Below the pieces are notes generated by a model, which did not search any database, was not told the DNA's origin, and saw only the letters and a list, made by a program, of their open reading frames with translations. A stretch of DNA of 63,721 bases from JAZGDL01 sp036477795 (lineage in GTDB: Bacteria; Planctomycetota; Phycisphaerae; UBA1845). The stretch's first letter is position 1. The number at the start of each line of letters is the position of its first letter. Both the position numbers and the translations under genes were made by a program. The DNA lies in NCBI GenBank assembly GCA_036477795.1, contig JAZGDL010000435.1, forward strand, positions 1 to 63,721, given 5' to 3'. Shown here piece after piece: positions 1 to 6,329 of this stretch.

Positions 1-45
1 CGAAATCGTACTGGCAGTGTGCGTGGCTGTTTGTAGAATGACATA

Positions 46-120
46 GAGACCCTCCTTGGTCTAACCTACTGCACCTGAAACCAAGGAGGGTCTCCAAGCG
101 GGAATCATAACCAAGGAGGG
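46..120. repeat. 15-bp inverted repeat plus a third direct copy
   Basis: GAGACCCTCCTTGGT at 46-60 is perfectly complementary to 80-94, giving a 15-bp stem with a 19-base loop. The core CCAAGGAGGG occurs a third time at 111-120. There is no T-run, so a rho-independent terminator is not supported. No gene is recognised between 1 and 335. Confidence 0.6.
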
Positions 121-335
121 TTCCCGCAGCAAGTGAAATCGAGTGTTGACGCTCGCACGGAGGAATCAAGCGCCAGCGCCAACCGGCAACGCCGGTGGCA
201 TCCGGGCGGGGAGGCGCTTGGTTTATGCGCTCCAAGCGATCCCGATACCCCGCAGAGACCCCAAGAACTGCGGCAGTGCCATTCCCCTCTGACCCCAGAG
301 ATGCCTGACCCCAGAGATGCCACCGTCAGGCGGGA

Positions 336-542
336 ATGACCGTCCAACTCACGCCCCGCTCCGCCGATTCGCTCGGCTTGGCCTCCGTCGAGCGGACTTC
401 GGCACGTATCGTTGTCAAGGAGCTTCACCACGGTGTCGGTAACTACGAGTTCGACTGGGAAGTCAAAGCCGTGCGCAAGGGTTTCGAGAATTACCAAGTC
501 GTTCGGCCAAGCGATGACGTCCCCGCCCGTCGCGAACAATAA
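336..542 (+). pseudogene. C-terminal fragment of a tail-fibre-like secreted protein
   Basis: The 68 codons read as the end of a longer protein, not as a free-standing gene. The stretch contains EFDWEVKAVRKGFENYQVV, which resembles the conserved end (FDWEVKAVRxG) that I associate with planctomycete tail-fibre/S74-type secreted proteins. The first ATG falls inside the conserved part (VQLTPRSADSLG), and the upstream in-frame sequence gives no signal peptide or matching body. It is most likely the 3' remnant of a deleted gene. Intact relatives of this broad type occur at 2,497 and 41,462. The similarity is from memory and was not searched. Confidence 0.5.
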
Positions 543-584
543 ACCGCGTGCTCAAAATCTGCGAGGAAGAGCCGGAGCAACAAG

Positions 585-824
585 ATGATCCACGCACAAG
601 CCCCGACGCTATGTTCGCTGGTCATGTTGGTGCTCGCAGTGCCCGCGTACGGCCAGTGGGTCGAGCAGACGTTTGAACTGCAGAAGGGCTGGAACAGTAT
701 CTTTCTGGAAGTCGACCCCGCACCCAGGCGAGCGAACGAGTTGTTCGCCGGCAAGCCGATCTCCGCGGTCTGGCTGCGCGTCTACCGATCCGACCCAAGA
801 CTCCCTATGCGCTTGCATGCTTAG
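585..824 (+). pseudogene. Truncated secreted protein, GWNxxFLEVDP-type N-terminus
   Basis: The ORF is 79 residues. It opens with a good signal peptide (hydrophobic LCSLVMLVLAVPAYG) followed by WVEQTFELQKGWNSIFLEVD. That start resembles large secreted proteins of Planctomycetota and Verrucomicrobiota, whose mature N-terminus reads GWNAV(F/Y)LEVxP with a later FAGxPxxxVW. Here FAGKPISAVW is present, but the frame closes shortly after YRSDP, so nearly all of the expected protein is missing. A purine-rich GGAGCAACAAG lies just before the ATG. With the fragment upstream, this suggests a deletion scar. It could still be expressed as a short secreted peptide. Confidence 0.45.
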
Positions 825-912
825 CGGGACCAGCTACTTTTGGGTATGCTTTAACCAGTAATGGCTGGCCGCGCGGATACTTCGAAACAACCGCCCGTGT
901 GATGGGCGGCTA

Positions 913-996
913 TTAAGAGTGCGTCCTAAAACCGAGGCGGACCCCGTCTTTTCCGAGCCGCGACCGTAAGAGCGGGCTTTTGGGACGCACTCTTAA
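913..996. mobile_element. MITE-like element, 14-bp terminal inverted repeats
   Basis: TTAAGAGTGCGTCC (913-926) is perfectly inverted at 983-996, bounding 84 bp with no ORF. The ends carry a GAG-N4-GTCC pattern next to TTAA, comparable to the element at 3,932-4,059 (CTAG, then GAG-N4-GTCC). Ends of this style are seen in IS5-family insertion sequences, but the family assignment is only a guess. No transposase for it is visible in the window. Confidence 0.5.
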
Positions 997-1048
997 GCCG
1001 GGATCAACTTCGATTCCGCAGAGGCCGGTGGATGCGGTAGCGACCGCA

Positions 1049-2056
1049 TCAACGTATCACGTTATCCGGGAAACTGGCGGTGGCGAGCACGCCGGCGACG
1101 AAGGTGCCGTCGCTGTTGGGTACTTCGATGACGACGCGGAACGTGTTCGATGCGGCGTCAACCAGTGGATCAGCAGCCACGACGACTCCCTCGCGGATCA
1201 CAGGCACTGCCGCGGCATCGCCCGATGGATCGTCGGGCCTGGTGGCGCCGTCAGGTGATGAACAGGCCACTTGCACGACGGCTCTAGTGCCGACGTGAAC
1301 GCGTGAAAACAGGTCGGGCGGGAGGTGGCACTCGACCCACATGGGATCGAGCCGCACCAGGACGGCGATCGGCTCCAGGTCCGCCACGCCCTCGCCCTCT
1401 TCTTTCAATGTGCGAAGGATGACGCCGTCGAACGGGGCCAGTAGTTTGCGCTCGGCCAGCAGCAGTTGCTCCCGACGGTACTCCAAACCAGCGAGCTGCT
1501 TGTTGAAGCGCGCCGTCTCGGCGAGAACCTCGCGGAGCTCGACCTCGACGGTCGTTGTTTCGACCTCCCATTTGCTGGCGGCCTGCTTGGCTTCGAGCTC
1601 TTGAAACTGTCTCAGTTCGGTTTGCTTGAGCTTCAATTCTGTTTCGGCCAGGCGGATCTCGTGGTTGCTCTCGGCCTTGACGCGGGCGATGTCGAGCGAC
1701 TGCCGTTCGAGTTCGCTCTTGAGTTCGGCGATGACTTCGCCCTTCTTGACCTCTTGGCCGGCGACGACGGGCAGTCGGGCGAGCACCCCCGAGACACGGA
1801 GCACGAGGTCGACGTCGCGGCTGGGGCGTGTCAGGCCTTGATAGGTCTTGGCCGAATCCTGAGCTTCCACCCGGCGTGCCATCGGTACCGCTAGTGCCAT
1901 TATCATGACACCAATCAGCCCAGCCGACCGCCGAAGCGGTTTTCGATCATCCAAACGATGCGAGTCGCGACCCTGAATGCCACCAATGCGGGAGCATGAA
2001 GGGAGCGGTCCGCTTTGGGCGTCTACGGCTGTGGACGGAGTTGTCGGTGAATCCAT
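1049..2056 (-). CDS. HlyD/RND-type periplasmic adaptor (membrane fusion protein)
   Basis: The protein has 335 residues. A basic stretch (KPLRRS) and one hydrophobic segment at about 44-62 act as signal or anchor. The first half of a lipoyl/barrel-sandwich domain follows (VSGVLARLPVVAGQEVKKG), then a charged alpha-helical hairpin at roughly 110-190, then the second lipoyl half (LLAPFDGVILRTLKEEGEGV) and a beta-barrel (VGTRAVVQVA). This is the standard membrane-fusion-protein layout, in which the protein bridges an inner-membrane exporter to the outer envelope. The ATG at 2,056 has TTGGAG about 10 bases upstream. It points the same way as the SecA/M50/HlyD cassette but is separated from it by a 4-kb block of opposite-strand genes, so it may be a displaced member of that cassette. 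No ABC or RND pump gene adjoins it. Confidence 0.8.
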   Translation of the reverse strand: MDSPTTPSTAVDAQSGPLPSCSRIGGIQGRDSHRLDDRKPLRRSAGLIGVMIMALAVPMARRVEAQDSAKTYQGLTRPSRDVDLVLRVSGVLARLPVVAGQEVKKGEVIAELKSELERQSLDIARVKAESNHEIRLAETELKLKQTELRQFQELEAKQAASKWEVETTTVEVELREVLAETARFNKQLAGLEYRREQLLLAERKLLAPFDGVILRTLKEEGEGVADLEPIAVLVRLDPMWVECHLPPDLFSRVHVGTRAVVQVACSSPDGATRPDDPSGDAAAVPVIREGVVVAADPLVDAASNTFRVVIEVPNSDGTFVAGVLATASFPDNVIR

Positions 2057-2220
2057 CGATGCAATACTCCAATTGGGTTACGGGCCGTCGCCAAGTTCCC
2101 GGCCCGGATCCGGTGCATTGTGTGCTGCCAAGGTCGAGAAATCCACCCCCGCCCATGCAGCATCGCGTGCCCTCGGGGGGATGAATCCCCATCCCAGCGG
2201 CGACGAGCGGCGGCAATAAA

Positions 2221-2329
2221 TACATGTGGGGCCGGCTTTCCAGCCGGTCGCATCGGGCCAGCGAGCGGTCTGACCGGCTGGAAAGCCGGTCCCACAGGCA
2301 GACATGGCTGACCTTGCGCTGTACTGCTA
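2221..2329 (-). repeat. Two-hairpin repeat, copy A
   Basis: This is a reverse-complement relative of the element at 6,188-6,329. It holds two GC-rich hairpins (GGCCGGCTTTCCAGCCGG and GACCGGCTGGAAAGCCGGTC) and ends in CCTTGCGCTGTACTGCTA, the same terminus found at 6,311-6,329 and, as TTGCGCTGTACTGCTA, at 52,831-52,846. The left terminus is not recognisable here. The rest of the 440-base gap 2,057-2,496 holds only the promoter candidate at 2,362-2,391. Confidence 0.75.
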
Positions 2330-2361
2330 AATTCCAATTCGATAATGGGCGCACGTCTCCG

Positions 2362-2391
2362 TTGACGCAACGACGTGCTGTCGAGTATGCT
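2362..2391 (+). promoter_or_regulatory. Candidate sigma-70-type promoter
   Basis: TTGACG (2,362-2,367) and TATGCT (2,386-2,391) are 18 bases apart, about 100 bases before the ATG of the S74 protein at 2,497. This is a match to the general bacterial consensus only. Confidence 0.45.
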
Positions 2392-2496
2392 GTCAATCGG
2401 TTCTTTTCGCGTATCTCCGGCGGGCGGGCATCCGGATGTTGCCTCGTCGGGCGAGGCGAAATCAGAGCGAGCCACAAATAGGAAAGGAGAACGATT

Positions 2497-3837
2497 ATGA
2501 TGCGGGTTTTGTCGTCGGTTCTTTGGCTGGGTTGCGTAGCTGCGGCGTACGCGGGGGGCGTGGGCGTCCCCGGAACCATCGCCCACCAGGGCGTGATCGC
2601 CGTTCACGGGGAGCGGTTCACGGGGCAGGGAGAGTTTCGGTTCGCGTTGGTGAATGCCGAAACCGACGCCTACTTATGGGTGAACGACGGCAGCGCGGTG
2701 GCGAACCCCGATCCTCCGACGGACGCCGTGATCCTGCCAGTGATCAACGGCGTGTACAACGTCCGACTCGGCGACGAGGCCATCGGGAACATGACGGCTA
2801 TCCCGCCGGCGTTGTTCCATGACAACGACAACGTCGCCTTGCGCATCTGGTTCGACGATGCACGCGGCAACGGCACACATCGGCTCGCCCCGGATCAGCC
2901 GATCAGCAGTGTCCCCTTCGCCCATCACAGCGCGACCATTGACGACGACGCGGTAACGTCGGTCAAGATCGCTGATGGGCAGGTCGGCAACGTCGACTTG
3001 GCCGACAACGCCGTCAACAGCGCCAAGATCCAAGACGGAACCGTCATCGCGGCGGACTTGGCGACGAATTCGGTCAATAGCGCCGAGATCGCCAGCGGCG
3101 CGGTCAACACCGACGAAATTGCCAACAACGCGGTCACATCAGCGAAGATCGCGAGCGACGCTGCGTCGCTCAACAGGGTTTCCGGCGGAACGATGTGGTC
3201 CGTTGGGGGCAGCGTCGGCATCGGGACCAACGACCCAATTGGGTATCAGCTCCGCGTGAAAGGGAATGTCTGCATCACCGGGAACCTCTGCGTCGACGGT
3301 GCCATCACCGCTACCGGTCCCATTACCGCCCTCGTTTGTGGCATTGACTGCTTTGGTTGCTGCGCCGGTCCTTCCGACCGTCGCCTGAAGGACCACATCA
3401 AGCCGATTGCCGGGGGCCTCGAAAAGGTCACCCGCCTCCGCGGGGTCAGCTTCCAATGGCGGCGCGACGAGTTCCCCAAGATGAACTTCCGGGATGGCCA
3501 GCAGATCGGGCTGATCGCCCAGGAGGTGGCCGAGGTTCTCCCCGAGGTCGTGGTTAGCAATGCCGACGGCTACAAAGGCATCCAGTATGGCAAGGTCGTC
3601 GCGGTGCTGGTTGAGGCCATCAAGGAGCAGCAGCAGATGATCAACTCGACTCGAAGCGAGCTCGGCGAGCTGAAGCAGCGCCTCGCCGCGGTTGAACGCG
3701 CGGTTGGAGTGGAGCCGAAGCCCCAGCGCGCCAACTCCGCGGGTCTTGCCGGGGCGCTGACAGCCACCGCACTGGCCCTGGCCGGGCTGATCGGTTTCAT
3801 GATGCACGCCCGTTCGCGCAGGGGAGGAGCGCGATGA
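2497..3837 (+). CDS. Secreted tail-fibre-like protein with S74 intramolecular chaperone domain
   Basis: The protein has 446 residues. A signal peptide (about 1-20) leads into the HQGV module (HQGVIAVHGERFTGQGEFRF to about residue 150), which is shared with the genes at 4,907, 41,283, 41,462 and 43,199. Next come short repeats of the type DNAVNSAKIQDGTV (about 150-230), then GIGTNDPIGYQLRVKG typical of phage-tail beta-helical stalks. The C-terminal S74 domain carries SDRRLKDHI (Ser about 293, Lys about 298, the expected Ser-Lys dyad) and IGLIAQEVAEVLPEVV. S74 domains trimerise the fibre and then cut themselves off. Unusually, a transmembrane segment (ALTATALALAGLIGFMM) and a basic tail follow the chaperone, which could anchor the released part. 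AAAGGAGAAC precedes the start; ATG codons at 2,497 and 2,500 are both possible. Confidence 0.85.
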   Translation: MMRVLSSVLWLGCVAAAYAGGVGVPGTIAHQGVIAVHGERFTGQGEFRFALVNAETDAYLWVNDGSAVANPDPPTDAVILPVINGVYNVRLGDEAIGNMTAIPPALFHDNDNVALRIWFDDARGNGTHRLAPDQPISSVPFAHHSATIDDDAVTSVKIADGQVGNVDLADNAVNSAKIQDGTVIAADLATNSVNSAEIASGAVNTDEIANNAVTSAKIASDAASLNRVSGGTMWSVGGSVGIGTNDPIGYQLRVKGNVCITGNLCVDGAITATGPITALVCGIDCFGCCAGPSDRRLKDHIKPIAGGLEKVTRLRGVSFQWRRDEFPKMNFRDGQQIGLIAQEVAEVLPEVVVSNADGYKGIQYGKVVAVLVEAIKEQQQMINSTRSELGELKQRLAAVERAVGVEPKPQRANSAGLAGALTATALALAGLIGFMMHARSRRGGAR

Positions 3838-3864
3838 AACGCGGGCGACGTCAAACAACCGGGT

Positions 3865-3893
3865 GTCATGGGCAAACGAAGTTTGCCCATGAC
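3865..3893 (+). terminator. Strong hairpin after the S74 gene
   Basis: GTCATGGGCAAAC (3,865-3,877) pairs perfectly with GTTTGCCCATGAC (3,881-3,893) around a 3-base GAA loop, 28 bases after the stop codon. There is no U-tract, so it may be a processing or stability hairpin instead of an intrinsic terminator. Confidence 0.5.
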
Positions 3894-3931
3894 GTCAGTC
3901 GCCGCGTCCACGAACAGGGGCACGGGCAAGC

Positions 3932-4059
3932 TAGGAGCCTGTCCGAGTAATACAAAAACGGCTCACGGAATGGTGTCTTGAGCCCCTCGTACCCTGGGTT
4001 CAGAGGGGTGAAAATGCCAATCCATGCAAGTCAAACTGATTACTTGGACAGACTCCTAG
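3932..4059. mobile_element. MITE-like element, 21-bp imperfect terminal inverted repeats
   Basis: CTAGGAGCCTGTCCGAGTAAT (3,932-3,952) is inverted at 4,039-4,059 with 19 of 21 bases matching, bounding 128 bp without a gene. The flanks continue the symmetry: GGGCAAG lies left of CTAG, and AGCTTGCCC lies to its right. The ends share the GAG-N4-GTCC pattern of the element at 913-996. An IS5-like transposase may once have moved both; none is visible here. Confidence 0.55.
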
Positions 4060-4102
4060 AGCTTGCCCATGGCACCCGGCATACCTCAGGACTAGGACGC
4101 TT

Positions 4103-4643
4103 GTGGGACACCTCTTGTTTCTTTGCCTGCCAGTGCTTGCCCTTGCCCAGAGCGGGGATGGTTACCAAATGAAACGCAGCAAGGTGGCCGGCGGCGGCGG
4201 AACGACCACGGGTGGCGGATACAACATAACGTGGAACCATGGGCGAGCATGACGCCGGCAGGATGAGCGGCGGCTATACCCTGATCGGAGGTTTCTCGGT
4301 CCCCCAGCCCTCCTGCCTGCCCCCGGTGGTGATCGGGAATATTTCATCGCGGTACGTTGAGATCATACCGGATGTGACCGGTACGGGCCTGGTGGCGTTT
4401 CACATTGAGCGCGGCGCTAAGGACGGGGGCCCTCCCAACGAGGGCTGGGTACAGTTGACTCACGTCGACTACGACGACGGTCCGCAAGGTCTGGTCAACA
4501 TCGGCAAGACCACGCCTGACTGTGCGGACGCCAGCTTCCTGACGCCGGATGCATAGACCAGCGGCGGTAACAACGCCCTGTATGTTACCGGCTTGCCGGT
4601 GTGTCCCAGCCGTCCGCCGGGCCGGGTGAAGCCTGACGACTGA
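4103..4643 (+). pseudogene. Broken GGGY/SGGYTL-type secreted protein gene
   Basis: From a GTG at 4,103 the frame reads a signal peptide (LLFLCLPVLALAQSG), then YQMKRSKVAGGGGTTTGGGY, and closes by a frameshift near 4,235-4,252. The sequence resumes in another frame from 4,239 with MGEHDAGRMSGGYTLIGGF. Together these parts match a widespread planctomycete pattern (GGGYxLxGTxGxxDAGxxSGGxYxLxGGF). The second frame hits an in-frame TAG at 4,554-4,556, then continues with plausible coding sequence (TSGGNNALYVTGLPVCPSR) to a TGA at 4,641-4,643. One frameshift plus one internal stop make this a pseudogene unless the assembly is wrong. Confidence 0.65.
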
Positions 4644-4805
4644 CACCGTTCCGCCGTCGCACTCCGCGTCGTGTCGTTCCCGGATCGCGTAAACTTCCAC
4701 CGGGAATGAAACGCGGCGGTCTGCCCCTTATGGCTCGTCTGTCCGTTTTCCGTGGACGGCGACGCCCAGCCGAGGTTACGGGCCGGATTCTGGGTGTAAA
4801 TAGGC

Positions 4806-4834
4806 TTTATTTCGGGGCGGCGGCTTGGTATACT
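4806..4834 (+). promoter_or_regulatory. Weak candidate promoter for the collar-domain gene
   Basis: TATACT (4,829-4,834) lies 17 bases after TTTATT (4,806-4,811) and about 70 bases before the ATG at 4,907. The -35 match is poor. Confidence 0.3.
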
Positions 4835-4906
4835 CGCCCCTCGGGTACGGTTCGGGCAAGGCGTATCGAACGCCTGTTTCTACTTCGGAATAGACGGAGA
4901 GTGATC

Positions 4907-6094
4907 ATGTTGAAGAAGCACAAGAGAATCTCGATGGCGTTTATGGCCTTGGGATTGGCGCTGGTGGGGGTGGTGGTCAGTCATGTTTGGGCGGCGGTGC
5001 CGGCGGTCATGACGCACCAGGGCGTGATATCCGTCCACGGGGAGCGGTTCAGCGGAACGGGGAGTTTCTACTTCGCACTGGTCAGTTCCGCCGCGGATGT
5101 CAACCTGTGGACCAACGACGGAACGCAACTCGGAACGATGGCGCGCCCCGACGCAGCCCTCCCGCTCACCGTCGTCAACGGGGTATACAACGTGGCGCTC
5201 GGGGCTACGCCGATGCCGCCCGTTCCGTCGGAAGCGTTCGAGAACGACGACGTCCTTCTACGCATCTGGTTTGACGACGGCGCCGGAAACGGCGTCCATC
5301 AGCTTGCGCCCGACGTCGTGCTATCGAGCGCACCCTATGTTTTTCGGGCGTTGGACTCGGATCGAGCCGGCGAGGCCGAACACGCCGTTGAGGCTGACCA
5401 CGCTGCTGACGCCTCCACACTCGGCGGTTTCCTTCCGCGGGAACTCGTGCCCGCCGGCGCGATGCTCGCATTCGGCGGGTCCACAGCGCCCAACGGCTGG
5501 CTATTGTGCCACGGGTCGGCCGTCGGCAGGACGACCTTCGCCGACCTGTTCGCGGCGATTGGAACAGCCTACGGCAACGGCAACGGTTCCACGACGTTTC
5601 ATCTGCCCGATATGCGCGGGCGATTCCTGCGCGGCGTATCCGGTACGACCGCCAACGATCCCAACCGAACCACGCGCACCGCCTCGAACATCGGTGGCAG
5701 CACGGGCAACAACGTCGGGTCGCTGCAAGCTGACGCGACAAGCCGACCCAATTCCAACTTCACGACGAATTCCGTATCAAACCACACCCATTTCATCCAT
5801 CCGGCGGGGTCGCACTCGCACAGCGTCGACACCGCGACACATACGCACGTCGCCCAAATGCGCAATGGCGCTGCTACCGGAGGTTTTCCGACCGAGCCGC
5901 GGGCGGGCAGTGGCAGCTTCCTAGGCCTGCAAAGCATTCTTGGCGACGGTAACCACAACCACAGCCTCGGATCGGCGGCTGCCCATAACCATCCCGCGGT
6001 TTCGAGCGGCGGCCATGGACACTCCGTCACCGGCGGCGGTGACTCCGAAACCCGACCGGTCAATGTCTACGTCAATTGGATCATCAAGCACTGA
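4907..6094 (+). CDS. Secreted HQGV-module protein with phage tail-collar domain
   Basis: The protein has 395 residues counted from the ATG at 4,907, chosen because a clear signal peptide (ISMAFMALGLALVGVVVSHV) follows it and GGAGA lies about 6 bases upstream; an open frame further upstream is ignored. After the signal comes the HQGV module (HQGVISVHGERFSGTGSFYF to about 145), a short spacer, and a tail-collar domain at about 180-245 (PAGAMLAFGGSTAPNGWLLC, then FHLPDMRGRFLRGV). Such collar domains occur in phage tail fibres and in microcystin-dependent proteins. The last 140 residues are very His-rich (NHTHFIHPAGSHSHSVDTAT), as in collar-fold metal-binding regions, and end in NVYVNWIIKH. It is a paralogue of the S74 protein just upstream, with a different C-terminus. 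Confidence 0.85.
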   Translation: MLKKHKRISMAFMALGLALVGVVVSHVWAAVPAVMTHQGVISVHGERFSGTGSFYFALVSSAADVNLWTNDGTQLGTMARPDAALPLTVVNGVYNVALGATPMPPVPSEAFENDDVLLRIWFDDGAGNGVHQLAPDVVLSSAPYVFRALDSDRAGEAEHAVEADHAADASTLGGFLPRELVPAGAMLAFGGSTAPNGWLLCHGSAVGRTTFADLFAAIGTAYGNGNGSTTFHLPDMRGRFLRGVSGTTANDPNRTTRTASNIGGSTGNNVGSLQADATSRPNSNFTTNSVSNHTHFIHPAGSHSHSVDTATHTHVAQMRNGAATGGFPTEPRAGSGSFLGLQSILGDGNHNHSLGSAAAHNHPAVSSGGHGHSVTGGGDSETRPVNVYVNWIIKH

Positions 6095-6187
6095 ACGAGC
6101 ACGATCTCCAGGAGTGATGGTCCCGACCGTCAGGCCCCGTGCTCGCGATGGGGGACCTGATTGCCGCGATCGTTCGCACGCGCCGAA

Positions 6188-6329
6188 CTACAGTGCAAGG
6201 TCAGCCGTTTCTGCCTGTGGGACCGGCTTTCCAGCCGGTCAGACCGCTCGCTGGCGCAATGAGACCGGCTGGAAAGCCGGTCCCACATGTATTGTAGCCG
6301 CCATGAGGCAACCTTGCGCTGCACTGCTA
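6188..6329 (+). repeat. Two-hairpin repeat, copy B, supplies the secA stop codon
   Basis: The left end is CTACAGTGCAAGGTCAG (6,188-6,204). The right end, read on the minus strand from 6,329, is TAGCAGTGCAGCGCAAGGT. Inside are the hairpins GACCGGCTTTCCAGCCGGTC (6,221-6,240) and GACCGGCTGGAAAGCCGGTC (6,263-6,282). The terminal TAG on the minus strand is the stop codon of the SecA gene. Copy A at 2,221-2,329 is the same sequence in inverted orientation. The two bracket the tail-protein block. Confidence 0.8.

Noticed and set aside
105..539. Minus-strand frame of about 144 codons
   Set aside because: Overlaps the better supported plus-strand fragment; no signal or family resemblance.
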